A stretch of DNA of 8,695 nt from S010-25 sp964466455. GTDB lineage: Bacteria > Pseudomonadota > Gammaproteobacteria > SZUA-229. Location: positions 1 to 8,695 of the forward strand of contig CAYXNL010000076.1 in NCBI GenBank assembly GCA_964466455.1. Reading direction: 5' to 3'. How positions within the stretch are numbered: position 1 is the stretch's first letter; each line of letters begins with the position of its first letter. Under the pieces are notes generated by a model. That model did not search any database. It was not told the DNA's origin and was given only the letters and a program-made list of their open reading frames with translations. This document shows, piece by piece, positions 1 to 6,071 of the stretch. The translations under genes and the position numbers were made by a program.

Positions 1-57
1 TATAACCGATTGCGGTTGAAAATAAAGAAAAAACCCGATACTGGACAACTATCCTGA

Positions 58-398
58 CACAGGGGGACACTTAAAAATTGGACCATTAATATTGTTGGCG
101 GTGCGACCAGTGATACGGATGGTACCCCCCGCGCTGAAGAAGATGGTGCGCCGAATAATGGAGATGCAAACAATGACGGATTGCCGGATGGTTTACAGAA
201 CAATGTCGTGTCATTTACGAATAACAGCGGCAACTATTCAACACTGGTGACAGATGCCGGAATTCAATTTTTGCAGTTCAATCACCCAAAGCTCTGTATG
301 TTTATGGTCCTTCTTCCAAAAACACGCAGCCACATTGGGCAAAAATGGATACCACAACCGTGCCGCAAGCAGCGGGGAATATAACCCTAAGAGATTCA
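58..398 (+). pseudogene. decayed fragment of a choice-of-anchor U-type secreted protein
   Basis: No intact gene is present, but two adjacent frames read like parts of one extracellular domain. Frame 1 (58-272) encodes a D/N/G-rich stretch with a calcium-loop-like DxNxDGxxD motif (GDANNDGLPD) followed by LQNNVVSF and GNYSTLVTDAG. This resembles the 'GDGNxDGIPDSQQxNVxS' opening of choice-of-anchor U domains, often found in secreted proteins with IPTL-type sorting tails. From 273 the similarity continues in frame 3 as ALYVYGPSSKNTQPHWAKM and then GNITLRDS, like the 'yKYGPtxxnxxxHWy' and 'itL' segments near that domain's C-terminus. The switch falls at a T5 run (268-272), so loss of one T would explain it. 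The middle of the domain also seems to be missing, and a TGA at 55-57 closes frame 1 upstream. There is no start codon, signal peptide or anchor. The family call is from memory of the motif pattern. Confidence 0.55.
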
Positions 399-410
399 AT
401 ATATTTTACA

Positions 411-434
411 ACATGCCCACAGGCGTGTTTTTTT
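411..434 (+). terminator. rho-independent terminator upstream of the toxin-antitoxin operon
   Basis: ACATGCC (411-417) pairs with GGCGTGT (422-428) through seven base pairs, one of them a G-U wobble, around a CACA loop. A run of seven T (428-434) follows. This is a textbook intrinsic terminator on the plus strand. It probably ended transcription of the now broken anchor-domain gene and insulates the downstream toxin-antitoxin promoter from read-through. Confidence 0.75.
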
Positions 435-454
435 GTTTTCGATATTTCCCAGAA

Positions 455-489
455 AGTGTGCCACATCTGATATATAATTGTGGCACACT
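455..489 (+). promoter_or_regulatory. operator/promoter of the vapBC-like operon: perfect 11-bp inverted repeat around the -10
   Basis: AGTGTGCCACA (455-465) and TGTGGCACACT (479-489) are exact reverse complements separated by 13 bp. The spacer contains a perfect -10 hexamer, TATAAT (473-478), within a longer TATATAAT. The -35 is poor: TTCCCA at 446-451 matches TTGACA at four of six positions and has 17-19 bp spacing only to the upstream part of the TA-rich tract. A symmetric site clamping the -10 just ahead of an AbrB-type antitoxin is the expected arrangement for autorepression by the antitoxin or the toxin-antitoxin complex. The repeat is seen directly; the binding protein is inferred. Confidence 0.75.
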
Positions 490-512
490 AGATATGGAAC
501 AGGTAATTATCA

Positions 513-758
513 ATGACTGAATTATTAGTCGGCAAACAGGGGCGAGTTGTCATCCCAGCTCATTTACGTCAACAGCTTGCTATTCGTCCAGGCTCCCAGT
601 TACTCGCATGGATCGAAGATGGTCGATTGATTCTGGAAACAAAAGAGCAGCTCTGGCAAACCGTTCATCAAGCATGCAAAACGATTCCAGACAGTACTAA
701 TCTGGCTCAGGAGCTCATCAATGAGCGCAGAAAAGCTGCCGTAGAGGAAACACGGTGA
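513..758 (+). CDS. AbrB/MazE-type (VapB-like) antitoxin
   Basis: This 81-residue protein is the predicted antitoxin of a type II toxin-antitoxin pair. Residues 1-46 form a SpoVT/AbrB swapped-hairpin DNA-binding domain: the signature GRVVIPAHLRQQL is followed by a second strand pair with RPGSQLLAWIEDGRLIL. The remainder, about 47-81, is charged and helical, as expected for the tail that wraps and inhibits the toxin. Length is normal for the family. The ATG is preceded by a modest ribosome site (GGAACAGG, 496-503) and lies 23 bp after the palindromic operator. The gene overlaps the PIN-domain toxin by 4 nt (GTGA), so the two are translationally coupled. The DNA-binding domain plus the upstream inverted repeat suggests autoregulation. 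The partner is PIN-type, so VapB is the better label, although AbrB-fold antitoxins also pair with MazF and other toxins. Confidence 0.88.
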   Translation: MTELLVGKQGRVVIPAHLRQQLAIRPGSQLLAWIEDGRLILETKEQLWQTVHQACKTIPDSTNLAQELINERRKAAVEETR

Positions 759-1144
759 CAGTAAAAAAATGGCTGCTTGATGCCTCAGCTTTACTTGCTG
801 CAGTCCATGAGGAAACCGGGGGTGATTATGTACAACAACATATTGAGCGGTGCTGTATCTCTTCAATTAACTGGTCAGAGGTCTTGCAAAAACTAGGCAG
901 TACTGGCATAAATATTAATCCAGTTGAGTCTTCATTAAAAGCATTAGGGCTGGAAATTATCAATTTTACTGATAAAGATGCTCACATTGCGGCATCACTT
1001 TGGGTAAGTTGTCGTAGTTATGGTCTTTCACTTGCAGATAGAGCATGCCTGGCAACAGGAATCCGTCTTGATACCAGGATAATTACCACAGATAAAATCT
1101 GGTCTTATTTGGAAATCAACGCTTCGATAAAACTAATACGTTAA
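755..1144 (+). CDS. PIN-domain ribonuclease toxin (VapC-like)
   Basis: This 129-residue protein fits a single PIN domain, the Mg2+-dependent RNase fold of VapC toxins, which cut RNAs such as initiator tRNA or the ribosomal sarcin-ricin loop. The acidic active site appears complete: Asp9 in LLDASALLA, Glu42 in NWSEV, Asp95 in LSLADRACLA and Asp113 in ITTDKIW. The last two are the classic LADR-A-LA and TTD segments. The most likely start is the GTG at 755, which overlaps the antitoxin stop by 4 nt; this gives the conserved first beta strand (VKKWLLDASALL) immediately. The gene appears intact, so the module may be functional, with the antitoxin made in excess through the shared autorepressed promoter. 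The RNA target cannot be told from sequence. No terminator with a T-run is visible directly after the stop. Confidence 0.88.
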   Translation: MTVKKWLLDASALLAAVHEETGGDYVQQHIERCCISSINWSEVLQKLGSTGININPVESSLKALGLEIINFTDKDAHIAASLWVSCRSYGLSLADRACLATGIRLDTRIITTDKIWSYLEINASIKLIR

Positions 1145-1366
1145 AAGAGAGTTAGTCACTAACAGAATCAAGGTGAGAAAGCAAGCGGTCAGACTCCATG
1201 ATCTTTCTTATAAGTCGTCGATCGTCGATCACCTCCATGGCTATTGCCTGACACCTGACGATGTAATTTTTTCTCTACACGCTTTTTGAATTTATTGTTA
1301 CCCAATAAACCCAGGCTTTATTTGTTGCTTCACGTATCGTCCTTAATGTTATTCAGAAGAGCTATC
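1145..1366. other. non-coding interval with small palindromes and a 7-bp duplication
   Basis: No convincing gene was found here. The interval holds a perfect short palindrome GTTAG-TCA-CTAAC (1151-1163), too short and without a T-run to be a terminator. It also holds two head-to-tail copies of GTCGATC (1217-1230) and an AT-rich inverted repeat TTTATTG/CAATAAA with a 5-nt loop (1291-1309). The last two lie in the region that should contain the promoter of the dehydrogenase operon and could be regulator sites, but no good -35/-10 pair could be fitted, so the promoter is left unassigned. Confidence 0.4.
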
Positions 1367-1510
1367 ATGGAAAGATTACCTTTGCCAACAACCTCGACTG
1401 CTTTCGCCCGTAAACGCACCCCCTGGTGTAAATATCTGGAAGAAAATAATGAAACCAATTACACTTTCGTGCATCCAACACAGCACAATAATAAATACAG
1501 GATCCGGTAA
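1367..1510 (+). CDS. small unrecognised ORF, stop-start coupled to the aldehyde dehydrogenase
   Basis: This is a 47-residue ORF that I do not recognise. It has an ATG with a weak purine-rich site upstream (AGAAGAG, 1355-1361). Its TAA shares one base with the ATG of the dehydrogenase (TAATG), an arrangement typical of translational coupling. The peptide is polar and basic at both ends, with KRTPWCKYLEENNET in the middle and a HNNKYRIR tail. It has one Cys, one Trp and no membrane segment or signal peptide. The reading frame stays open upstream to a TTG at 1286, but that extension has no ribosome site and the ATG is preferred. It might be a real small protein, a leader peptide that sets dehydrogenase translation, or a chance ORF. 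No function is assigned. Confidence 0.35.
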   Translation: MERLPLPTTSTAFARKRTPWCKYLEENNETNYTFVHPTQHNNKYRIR

Positions 1511-2880
1511 TGTTCAAAAGTATTAATCCCATGAGCGGCAAAATTATTGCCGAATACCCACAAATGTCGTCAATGGAAGTAGATGAAATTCTGCAACAGA
1601 CCCATCAGGCACAACAACAATGGCGACAGGTCAGTTTTGAGCGACGCGCTGAACTCATGCAGAAAGCAGCGGATCAGTTACTGGCCAACAAACAACAATA
1701 TGCCCAAATGATGACAGATGAAATGGGTAAGATTGCCCCACAGGGCATTGCTGAAATTGAAAAATGCGCCTTGATTTGCCAGTTTTACGCCGAACATGCC
1801 GAATCCTTTCTCCGCCAGGAAGATATAAAAACCGAAGCACACCACAGTTTTGTCAGTTACAACCCGATCGGTATAGTGCTGGCGGTTATGCCCTGGAATT
1901 ACCCTTTCTGGCAGGTGTTTCGTTTTGCCGCACCGGGCTTAATGGCGGGTAATGGCTGTGTATTAAAACATGCACCTAATACGTTTGGCTGCGCATTGAT
2001 GATTGAATCGGTATTTCGTGAGGCAGGTTTTCCCGAACACCTGTTTCGCTCGCTGTTAATTGATGTGCCCGAAACTACTCGTGTGATACACCACCCACGG
2101 GTTGCTGCGATTACCATCACTTCCAGTGTTAATGCCGGACGCGCAGTCGCCACAGAGGCCGCTAAGGTACTGAAGAAATGCGTACTGGAACTCGGTGGCT
2201 CCGACCCGTTTATCGTCCTTGAAGATGCCGATATCGACAAAGCTGTCGAAGTTGGCATTATCTCCCGTTACCAGAACAGTGGCCAAACCTGCATTGCCGC
2301 CAAACGTTTTATTATTGTCGATACTGTGTATGAAGAATTTAAGGATAAATTTGTTGCCGCAGCCAGCCAGTTAAAAATGGGCGCTCCCGATGAAGAAGGA
2401 ACCTATATTGGACCGATGGCACGTCTGGATTTACGCGATGGGCTGGCAGACCAGGTACAACGCAGTGTTGATGCTGGCGCTAAAGTACTGCTTGGTGGTG
2501 AAATCCCCGCAGGTGATGGCGCTTTTTACCCGGCAACAATACTGGCCGATGTTAAACCGGGTATAGCGGCCTGGTCAGAGGAACTGTTCGGCCCGGTGGC
2601 AACACTGATTCGTGTTGCCGATGAAGCTGAAGCCATAGCCGTTGCTAATGACACCGACTTCGGTCTCAGTGGTTCGGTCTGGACACAGAACCTGAGCCGT
2701 GGTGAACAGATTGCCGCCTGTCAGATTGAATCCGGCGCCACCTTCGTTAATGACATGTCAAAATCCGACCCGCGTATGCCTTTTGGTGGTATTCGTCAAT
2801 CTGGTTATGGTCGTGAACTGGGCATTTTTGGTATTCGTGAATTTGTCAATATTCACTCTATTTGGGTAACCAAACGGTAA
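1510..2880 (+). CDS. NAD(P)-dependent succinate-semialdehyde dehydrogenase (Sad/YneI-like aldehyde dehydrogenase)
   Basis: This 456-residue cytoplasmic aldehyde dehydrogenase is predicted to oxidise succinic semialdehyde to succinate. It spans the whole ALDH fold. Catalytic positions are present: Asn130 in MPWNYPF, the cofactor lysine Lys153 in VLKHAPNT, the general base Glu227 in LELGGSDPF, the nucleophile Cys261 in NSGQTC, and Glu359 in EELFGP. The phrases VLKHAPN, CVLELGGSDPFIVL and AAKRFII closely resemble E. coli Sad (YneI), of similar length (about 460). One oddity is the nucleotide-binding turn, normally TGSxxxG, which reads TSSVNAG (204-210): Ser205 replaces the first glycine. The ATG overlaps the upstream small ORF and has an AGGA site at 1499-1502. 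The next gene, a ThDP-dependent decarboxylase-like enzyme, starts 44 nt downstream. The same gene pair makes the 2-oxoglutarate decarboxylase/SSADH bypass in cyanobacteria, which supports the substrate call; sequence alone does not fix substrate or NAD versus NADP use. Confidence 0.85.
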   Translation: MFKSINPMSGKIIAEYPQMSSMEVDEILQQTHQAQQQWRQVSFERRAELMQKAADQLLANKQQYAQMMTDEMGKIAPQGIAEIEKCALICQFYAEHAESFLRQEDIKTEAHHSFVSYNPIGIVLAVMPWNYPFWQVFRFAAPGLMAGNGCVLKHAPNTFGCALMIESVFREAGFPEHLFRSLLIDVPETTRVIHHPRVAAITITSSVNAGRAVATEAAKVLKKCVLELGGSDPFIVLEDADIDKAVEVGIISRYQNSGQTCIAAKRFIIVDTVYEEFKDKFVAAASQLKMGAPDEEGTYIGPMARLDLRDGLADQVQRSVDAGAKVLLGGEIPAGDGAFYPATILADVKPGIAAWSEELFGPVATLIRVADEAEAIAVANDTDFGLSGSVWTQNLSRGEQIAACQIESGATFVNDMSKSDPRMPFGGIRQSGYGRELGIFGIREFVNIHSIWVTKR

Positions 2881-2924
2881 TACCCATAAACGAAACTTTA
2901 ACTCACGCGCTACAGGAAAAAATT

Positions 2925-4565
2925 ATGGCCACAGCCGCAGAACTGTTTATACGATGCCTCGAAAATGAAGGGGTTGACAAGATTTTTGGCATTCCGGGTG
3001 AAGAAAATTTGTATGTCATGGATGCCCTGCGTAATAGCAGTATTGAATTTATTACCGTCAGGCACGAACAGGCCGCCGCTTTTATGGCCGATGTGCATGG
3101 CCGTCTGACCGGCAAAGCTGGCGTTTGTCTGGCAACACTGGGGCCGGGAGCAACCAACCTGATTACCGGATTTGCCGATGCTAATATGGACCGTTCACCA
3201 GTGGTTGCCATTGCCGGTCAGGGGGCGACCACTCGATTGCATAAAGAGAGCCATCAAATACTGGATCTGGTCAATCTGTTTGCGCCGGTCTCAAAATACA
3301 GCGTCGAAATTCTTGAGCCTGAAATTATTGCCGAGCTGGTACGCAAGGCCTTCAAGGACGCGCAGGCGGAAAAACCCGGCGGGGTCTTTATCAGCTTTCC
3401 CGAAAACATTGCCGGTGAAACGGTGGTTGATGACATCGTACCACTTAAGGTACAAAGTCCACTCATGCCGGATGCCCCGGAAGAAAAAATCCGCCAGGCC
3501 GCCAGCATTATTGATGCAGCGAAATACCCGCTCATTATGGCGGGCAATGGTGTTATTCGAAACAGAGCCAGCGAGGCACTAACCGCATTTGCTGAAAAAC
3601 TGAATATACCTGTCACCCAGACTTTTATGGCCAAGGGGGTGATCCCGTTTTCACATCCCTTATCACTGGGCAGTGTCGGTTTGCAGGCACATGATTATGT
3701 CGCCTGCGGTTTTGACCGCGCCGATGTGGTTATTTGCATCGGTTACGACATGGTTGAATATCATCCATATTTATGGCACCCGAACAAAGACAAAAAAATT
3801 ATTCACATCGATCTAAACTACGCCGAGGTGGATGCACACTATATTCTTGCCGCCGGCGTACTGGGTGACATATCAAACTCACTGCAACGTATCGCTGAGC
3901 AGGCACAAAAAAAACATGCCGGCAAAACCGAAAATTTAAAAGGCATTATTATGGAAGAGCTGGATGATTTTGCTGATGACATGTCCTACCCACTCAAACC
4001 ACAAAAAATTCTCTACGATACCCGCCAGGTATTAGCCGATGAGGATATTCTTATCTCTGATGTTGGTGCGCACAAAATGTGGATTGCCCGCCTCTATCAC
4101 TGTTTGCGTCCAAATACCTGCATTATTTCAAACGGCTTTGCCTCCATGGGTATCGGCGTGCCAGGTGCAATAGCAGCAAAAATGGCCTATCCCGAGAAAA
4201 ACGTACTCACTATCACCGGTGATGCCGGTTTTATGATGAATTCACAGGAAATCGAAACCGCCCTGCGTTATCACGTCGCCATTGTTATTATGATCTGGAA
4301 TGACAGCCAGTACGGGCTGATTAAATGGCACCAGGAACGCCGTTTCGGTCATTCCAACAACATCAGTTTCAATAACCCCGACTTTGTGAAATACGCCGAA
4401 TCGTTTGGTGCCAGAGGCTACCGGGTAGAGAAAGCCAGTGAGCTGACCGGCACACTGAAACAGGCTTTTGCTGATAATACCGTGGTTGTCATTGATGTTG
4501 CCGTGGATTATTCAGAAAATATGAAACTGACTGAAAAACTGGGGCAACTGATTTGCCCAGTATAG
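2925..4565 (+). CDS. ThDP-dependent enzyme of the acetolactate synthase superfamily, probable 2-oxoglutarate decarboxylase
   Basis: This 546-residue cytosolic enzyme has the three-domain layout of pyruvate oxidase/acetolactate synthase proteins. The N-terminal pyrimidine-binding domain (about 1-170) carries FGIPGEENL and the catalytic Glu48 in RHEQAAAFMADVHGRLTG. A central domain spans about 185-330. The C-terminal pyrophosphate-binding domain carries GDAGFMMN (432-439) and WNDSQYG (458-464), in which Asp433 and Asp460 occupy the metal-ligand positions; Asp at the second site is also found in catabolic, non-FAD acetolactate synthase. Databases would probably name it acetolactate synthase large subunit, but no ilvN follows. 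The N-terminal third strongly recalls Synechococcus sp. PCC 7002 A2770, a 2-oxoglutarate decarboxylase encoded beside an SSADH, as here. The ATG at 2925 with AGGA at 2914-2917 is chosen over an in-frame TTG inside the dehydrogenase gene. The substrate is inferred from context; catabolic acetolactate synthase remains the alternative. Confidence 0.82.
   Translation: MATAAELFIRCLENEGVDKIFGIPGEENLYVMDALRNSSIEFITVRHEQAAAFMADVHGRLTGKAGVCLATLGPGATNLITGFADANMDRSPVVAIAGQGATTRLHKESHQILDLVNLFAPVSKYSVEILEPEIIAELVRKAFKDAQAEKPGGVFISFPENIAGETVVDDIVPLKVQSPLMPDAPEEKIRQAASIIDAAKYPLIMAGNGVIRNRASEALTAFAEKLNIPVTQTFMAKGVIPFSHPLSLGSVGLQAHDYVACGFDRADVVICIGYDMVEYHPYLWHPNKDKKIIHIDLNYAEVDAHYILAAGVLGDISNSLQRIAEQAQKKHAGKTENLKGIIMEELDDFADDMSYPLKPQKILYDTRQVLADEDILISDVGAHKMWIARLYHCLRPNTCIISNGFASMGIGVPGAIAAKMAYPEKNVLTITGDAGFMMNSQEIETALRYHVAIVIMIWNDSQYGLIKWHQERRFGHSNNISFNNPDFVKYAESFGARGYRVEKASELTGTLKQAFADNTVVVIDVAVDYSENMKLTEKLGQLICPV
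4534..4560 (-). terminator. putative ffh terminator located inside the 3' end of the ThDP gene
   Basis: On the minus strand, CTGGGCAA (4560-4553) pairs with TTGCCCCAG (4547-4539) with one bulged C and a 5-nt loop. TTTTT (4538-4534) follows. It lies about 60 nt past the ffh stop, a normal distance, but within the last codons of the convergent ThDP gene, which continues to 4565. On the plus strand the same hairpin has no T-run after it, so it should work only in the ffh direction. Confidence 0.55.
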
Positions 4566-4618
4566 ATTGGTTATGTATAGATTTGTCCGGTATAGATTTG
4601 TTATATAGACTGGCCTGG
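4561..4618. repeat. 15-bp tandem repeat between convergent genes
   Basis: Units beginning TATAGATTKGT start at 4561, 4576 and 4591, exactly 15 bp apart. A fourth, diverged copy (TATAGACTGG) starts at 4604. The first unit supplies the final bases of the ThDP gene stop codon region. The array fills nearly all of the gap between the ThDP gene and ffh, and every unit carries a TAG. It looks like recent slippage-type duplication rather than a coded signal. Confidence 0.7.
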
Positions 4619-4619
4619 C

Positions 4620-6005
4620 CTAAAACCCCATACCACCCGGCCCACCAATGCCCGGTGGCATACCACCGCCACCACCTTTCATCGCGCGCATCATTTTTGC
4701 CATGCCGCCTCCGGACATTTTTTTCATCATCTTGCGCATCTGCATCTGTTGTTTAATCAGGCGGTTAACATCCTGCACCTGCAAGCCGCAGCCCCTGGCG
4801 ATACGACGTTTACGTGAACCTTTAATAATATCTGGAAAAGCCCGTTCTTTGGCCGTCATGGAATTGATAATACCAACCATACGACTCATCTCGCGGTCAT
4901 TTACCTTATCTTTCAGTTTATCCGCCATGCCCGGCATCCCCGGCAATTTATCCAGCAGACCAGCCATCCCACCCATGTTCTGCATCTGTTCAAACTGTTC
5001 TTTCAGGTCATTAAAGTCGAAACTTTTCCCTTTTTTGACCTTTTTTGCCAACTTTTCTGCTTTTTTATGATCGATTTTCTGCTGAACTTCTTCCACCAGC
5101 GAGAGTACGTCACCCATGCCCAGAATACGCGATGCCACCCGATCGGGATGAAAGGCTTCCAGTGCATCGACTTTTTCTCCCGACCCCATAAACTTGATCG
5201 GTTTGCCGGTAATCTGGCGAATTGACAGTGCGGCTCCGCCGCGTGCATCACCATCTGTCTTGGTCAGTATCACGCCAGTCAGCGGCAGCGCCTCATTAAA
5301 GGCCTGTGCAATATTAGCCGCATCCTGCCCGGTCATACTATCAACCACAAACAGGGTTTCTACCGGATTTATCGCAGCATGAATAGCCTTGATTTCGGCC
5401 ATCATTTCGGTATCGATATGTAACCGGCCAGCGGTATCCACCAATACTACATCCAGAAAATGTTTGCGTGCATAGTCGATTGCTGCACGGGCAATAGCTT
5501 CTGGCTCCTGTTCGGTTGTGCTCGGAAAAAATTCGGCACCAACCTGGTCGGCCAGTGTACGTAGCTGCTCAATCGCTGCCGGACGATATATATCACAACT
5601 TACCAGTAGTGATTTTTTGTTTTCGCGTTCTTTCAGGTGTTTTGCCAGCTTGGCAACGGTAGTGGTTTTACCCGCCCCCTGCAAACCAGCCATCAACACA
5701 ACGGCAGGCGGTTGTGCGCTCAGATCCAGCCCTTCATTGCGCTGGCCCATGATTTTTTCAAGCTCGGCCTGAACAATGGAGATAAACACCTGACCGGGTT
5801 TCAGGCTGGTTAGTACCGCCTCACCCAGTGCCTGCTGTCTGACCTCTTCAATAAAACCGCGTACCACCGGCAGAGCCACGTCCGCTTCGAGCAGGGCACG
5901 ACGCACATCGCGCAATGCATCCTGAATATTTGTTTCGGTCAGACGACCTTCGCCACGTAATTTCTGTACCGTTCCCGCAAGGCGGTCACTTAGCCCGTCA
6001 AACAT
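4620..6005 (-). CDS. ffh: signal recognition particle protein Ffh (SRP54)
   Basis: Ffh is the GTPase subunit of the signal recognition particle. It binds 4.5S RNA and signal sequences of nascent inner-membrane proteins and docks with FtsY. The 461-residue product is full length. The N domain covers about 1-90. The G domain shows the P-loop GLQGAGKTT (107-115), DTAGRL (190-195) and TKTDGDARGG (248-257). The methionine-rich M domain has the RNA-binding GSRKRRIARG (396-405) and VQDVNRL (410-416), and the protein ends in a Met/Gly-rich tail. In the M domain the common GSG is GCG here (405-407). The start ATG has CAGG upstream with 7-nt spacing. The gene converges on the ThDP gene and diverges from ypjD, a neighbourhood shared with E. 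coli. It is an essential housekeeping gene and a solid core-genome anchor. Confidence 0.98.
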   Translation of the reverse strand: MFDGLSDRLAGTVQKLRGEGRLTETNIQDALRDVRRALLEADVALPVVRGFIEEVRQQALGEAVLTSLKPGQVFISIVQAELEKIMGQRNEGLDLSAQPPAVVLMAGLQGAGKTTTVAKLAKHLKERENKKSLLVSCDIYRPAAIEQLRTLADQVGAEFFPSTTEQEPEAIARAAIDYARKHFLDVVLVDTAGRLHIDTEMMAEIKAIHAAINPVETLFVVDSMTGQDAANIAQAFNEALPLTGVILTKTDGDARGGAALSIRQITGKPIKFMGSGEKVDALEAFHPDRVASRILGMGDVLSLVEEVQQKIDHKKAEKLAKKVKKGKSFDFNDLKEQFEQMQNMGGMAGLLDKLPGMPGMADKLKDKVNDREMSRMVGIINSMTAKERAFPDIIKGSRKRRIARGCGLQVQDVNRLIKQQMQMRKMMKKMSGGGMAKMMRAMKGGGGGMPPGIGGPGGMGF

Positions 6006-6014
6006 GATTTACCT

Positions 6015-6042
6015 GAATTATGAATTATGAATTATGAATATA
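6015..6042. repeat. four tandem copies of a 7-bp repeat just upstream of ffh
   Basis: GAATTAT is repeated three times without interruption (6015-6035), followed by a one-base variant GAATATA (6036-6042). Read on the minus strand it becomes repeated ATAATTC, placed immediately before the ffh ribosome-binding site, so it forms the AT-rich 5' leader of the ffh mRNA. Slippage could change the leader length in 7-bp steps. Confidence 0.8.
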
Positions 6043-6065
6043 AATGGAATATAAGAAAAAGGCCA

Positions 6066-6071
6066 AGTATA
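6066..6071 (-). promoter_or_regulatory. possible -10 of the ffh promoter
   Basis: On the minus strand the hexamer TATACT sits about 60 nt upstream of the ffh start, in an AT-rich region. It matches the sigma70 -10 consensus at five of six positions. No good -35 was found at 16-18 bp, so the assignment is tentative. Confidence 0.35.

Noticed and set aside
254..520. 88-residue open frame on the plus strand running into the antitoxin start
   Set aside because: It crosses the terminator and the operator/promoter, shows no family features and overlaps the better supported relic and antitoxin.
1286..1366. TTG-initiated extension of the small ORF before the dehydrogenase
   Set aside because: It covers an AT-rich inverted repeat with no ribosome site; the internal ATG at 1367 is more plausible.
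1899..2258. 119-residue minus-strand ORF inside the dehydrogenase gene
   Set aside because: It is an antisense reading of a well supported ALDH gene, with composition typical of a shadow frame.
2862..2924. In-frame TTG start extending the ThDP enzyme by 21 residues
   Set aside because: It lies inside the dehydrogenase gene, lacks a ribosome site and adds residues before the family's normal N-terminus; the ATG at 2925 has an AGGA site at good spacing.
2925..4565. Anabolic acetolactate synthase IlvB for branched-chain amino acids
   Set aside because: There is no ilvN downstream, the neighbour is an SSADH, and the central domain has the CIGYDMVEY-type segment of non-FAD enzymes. Catabolic acetolactate synthase could not be fully excluded.
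4553..4756. 67-residue plus-strand ORF with repeated IDL segments
   Set aside because: The repeats come from the 15-bp array and the remainder is antisense to the ffh M domain; no ribosome site or family features.
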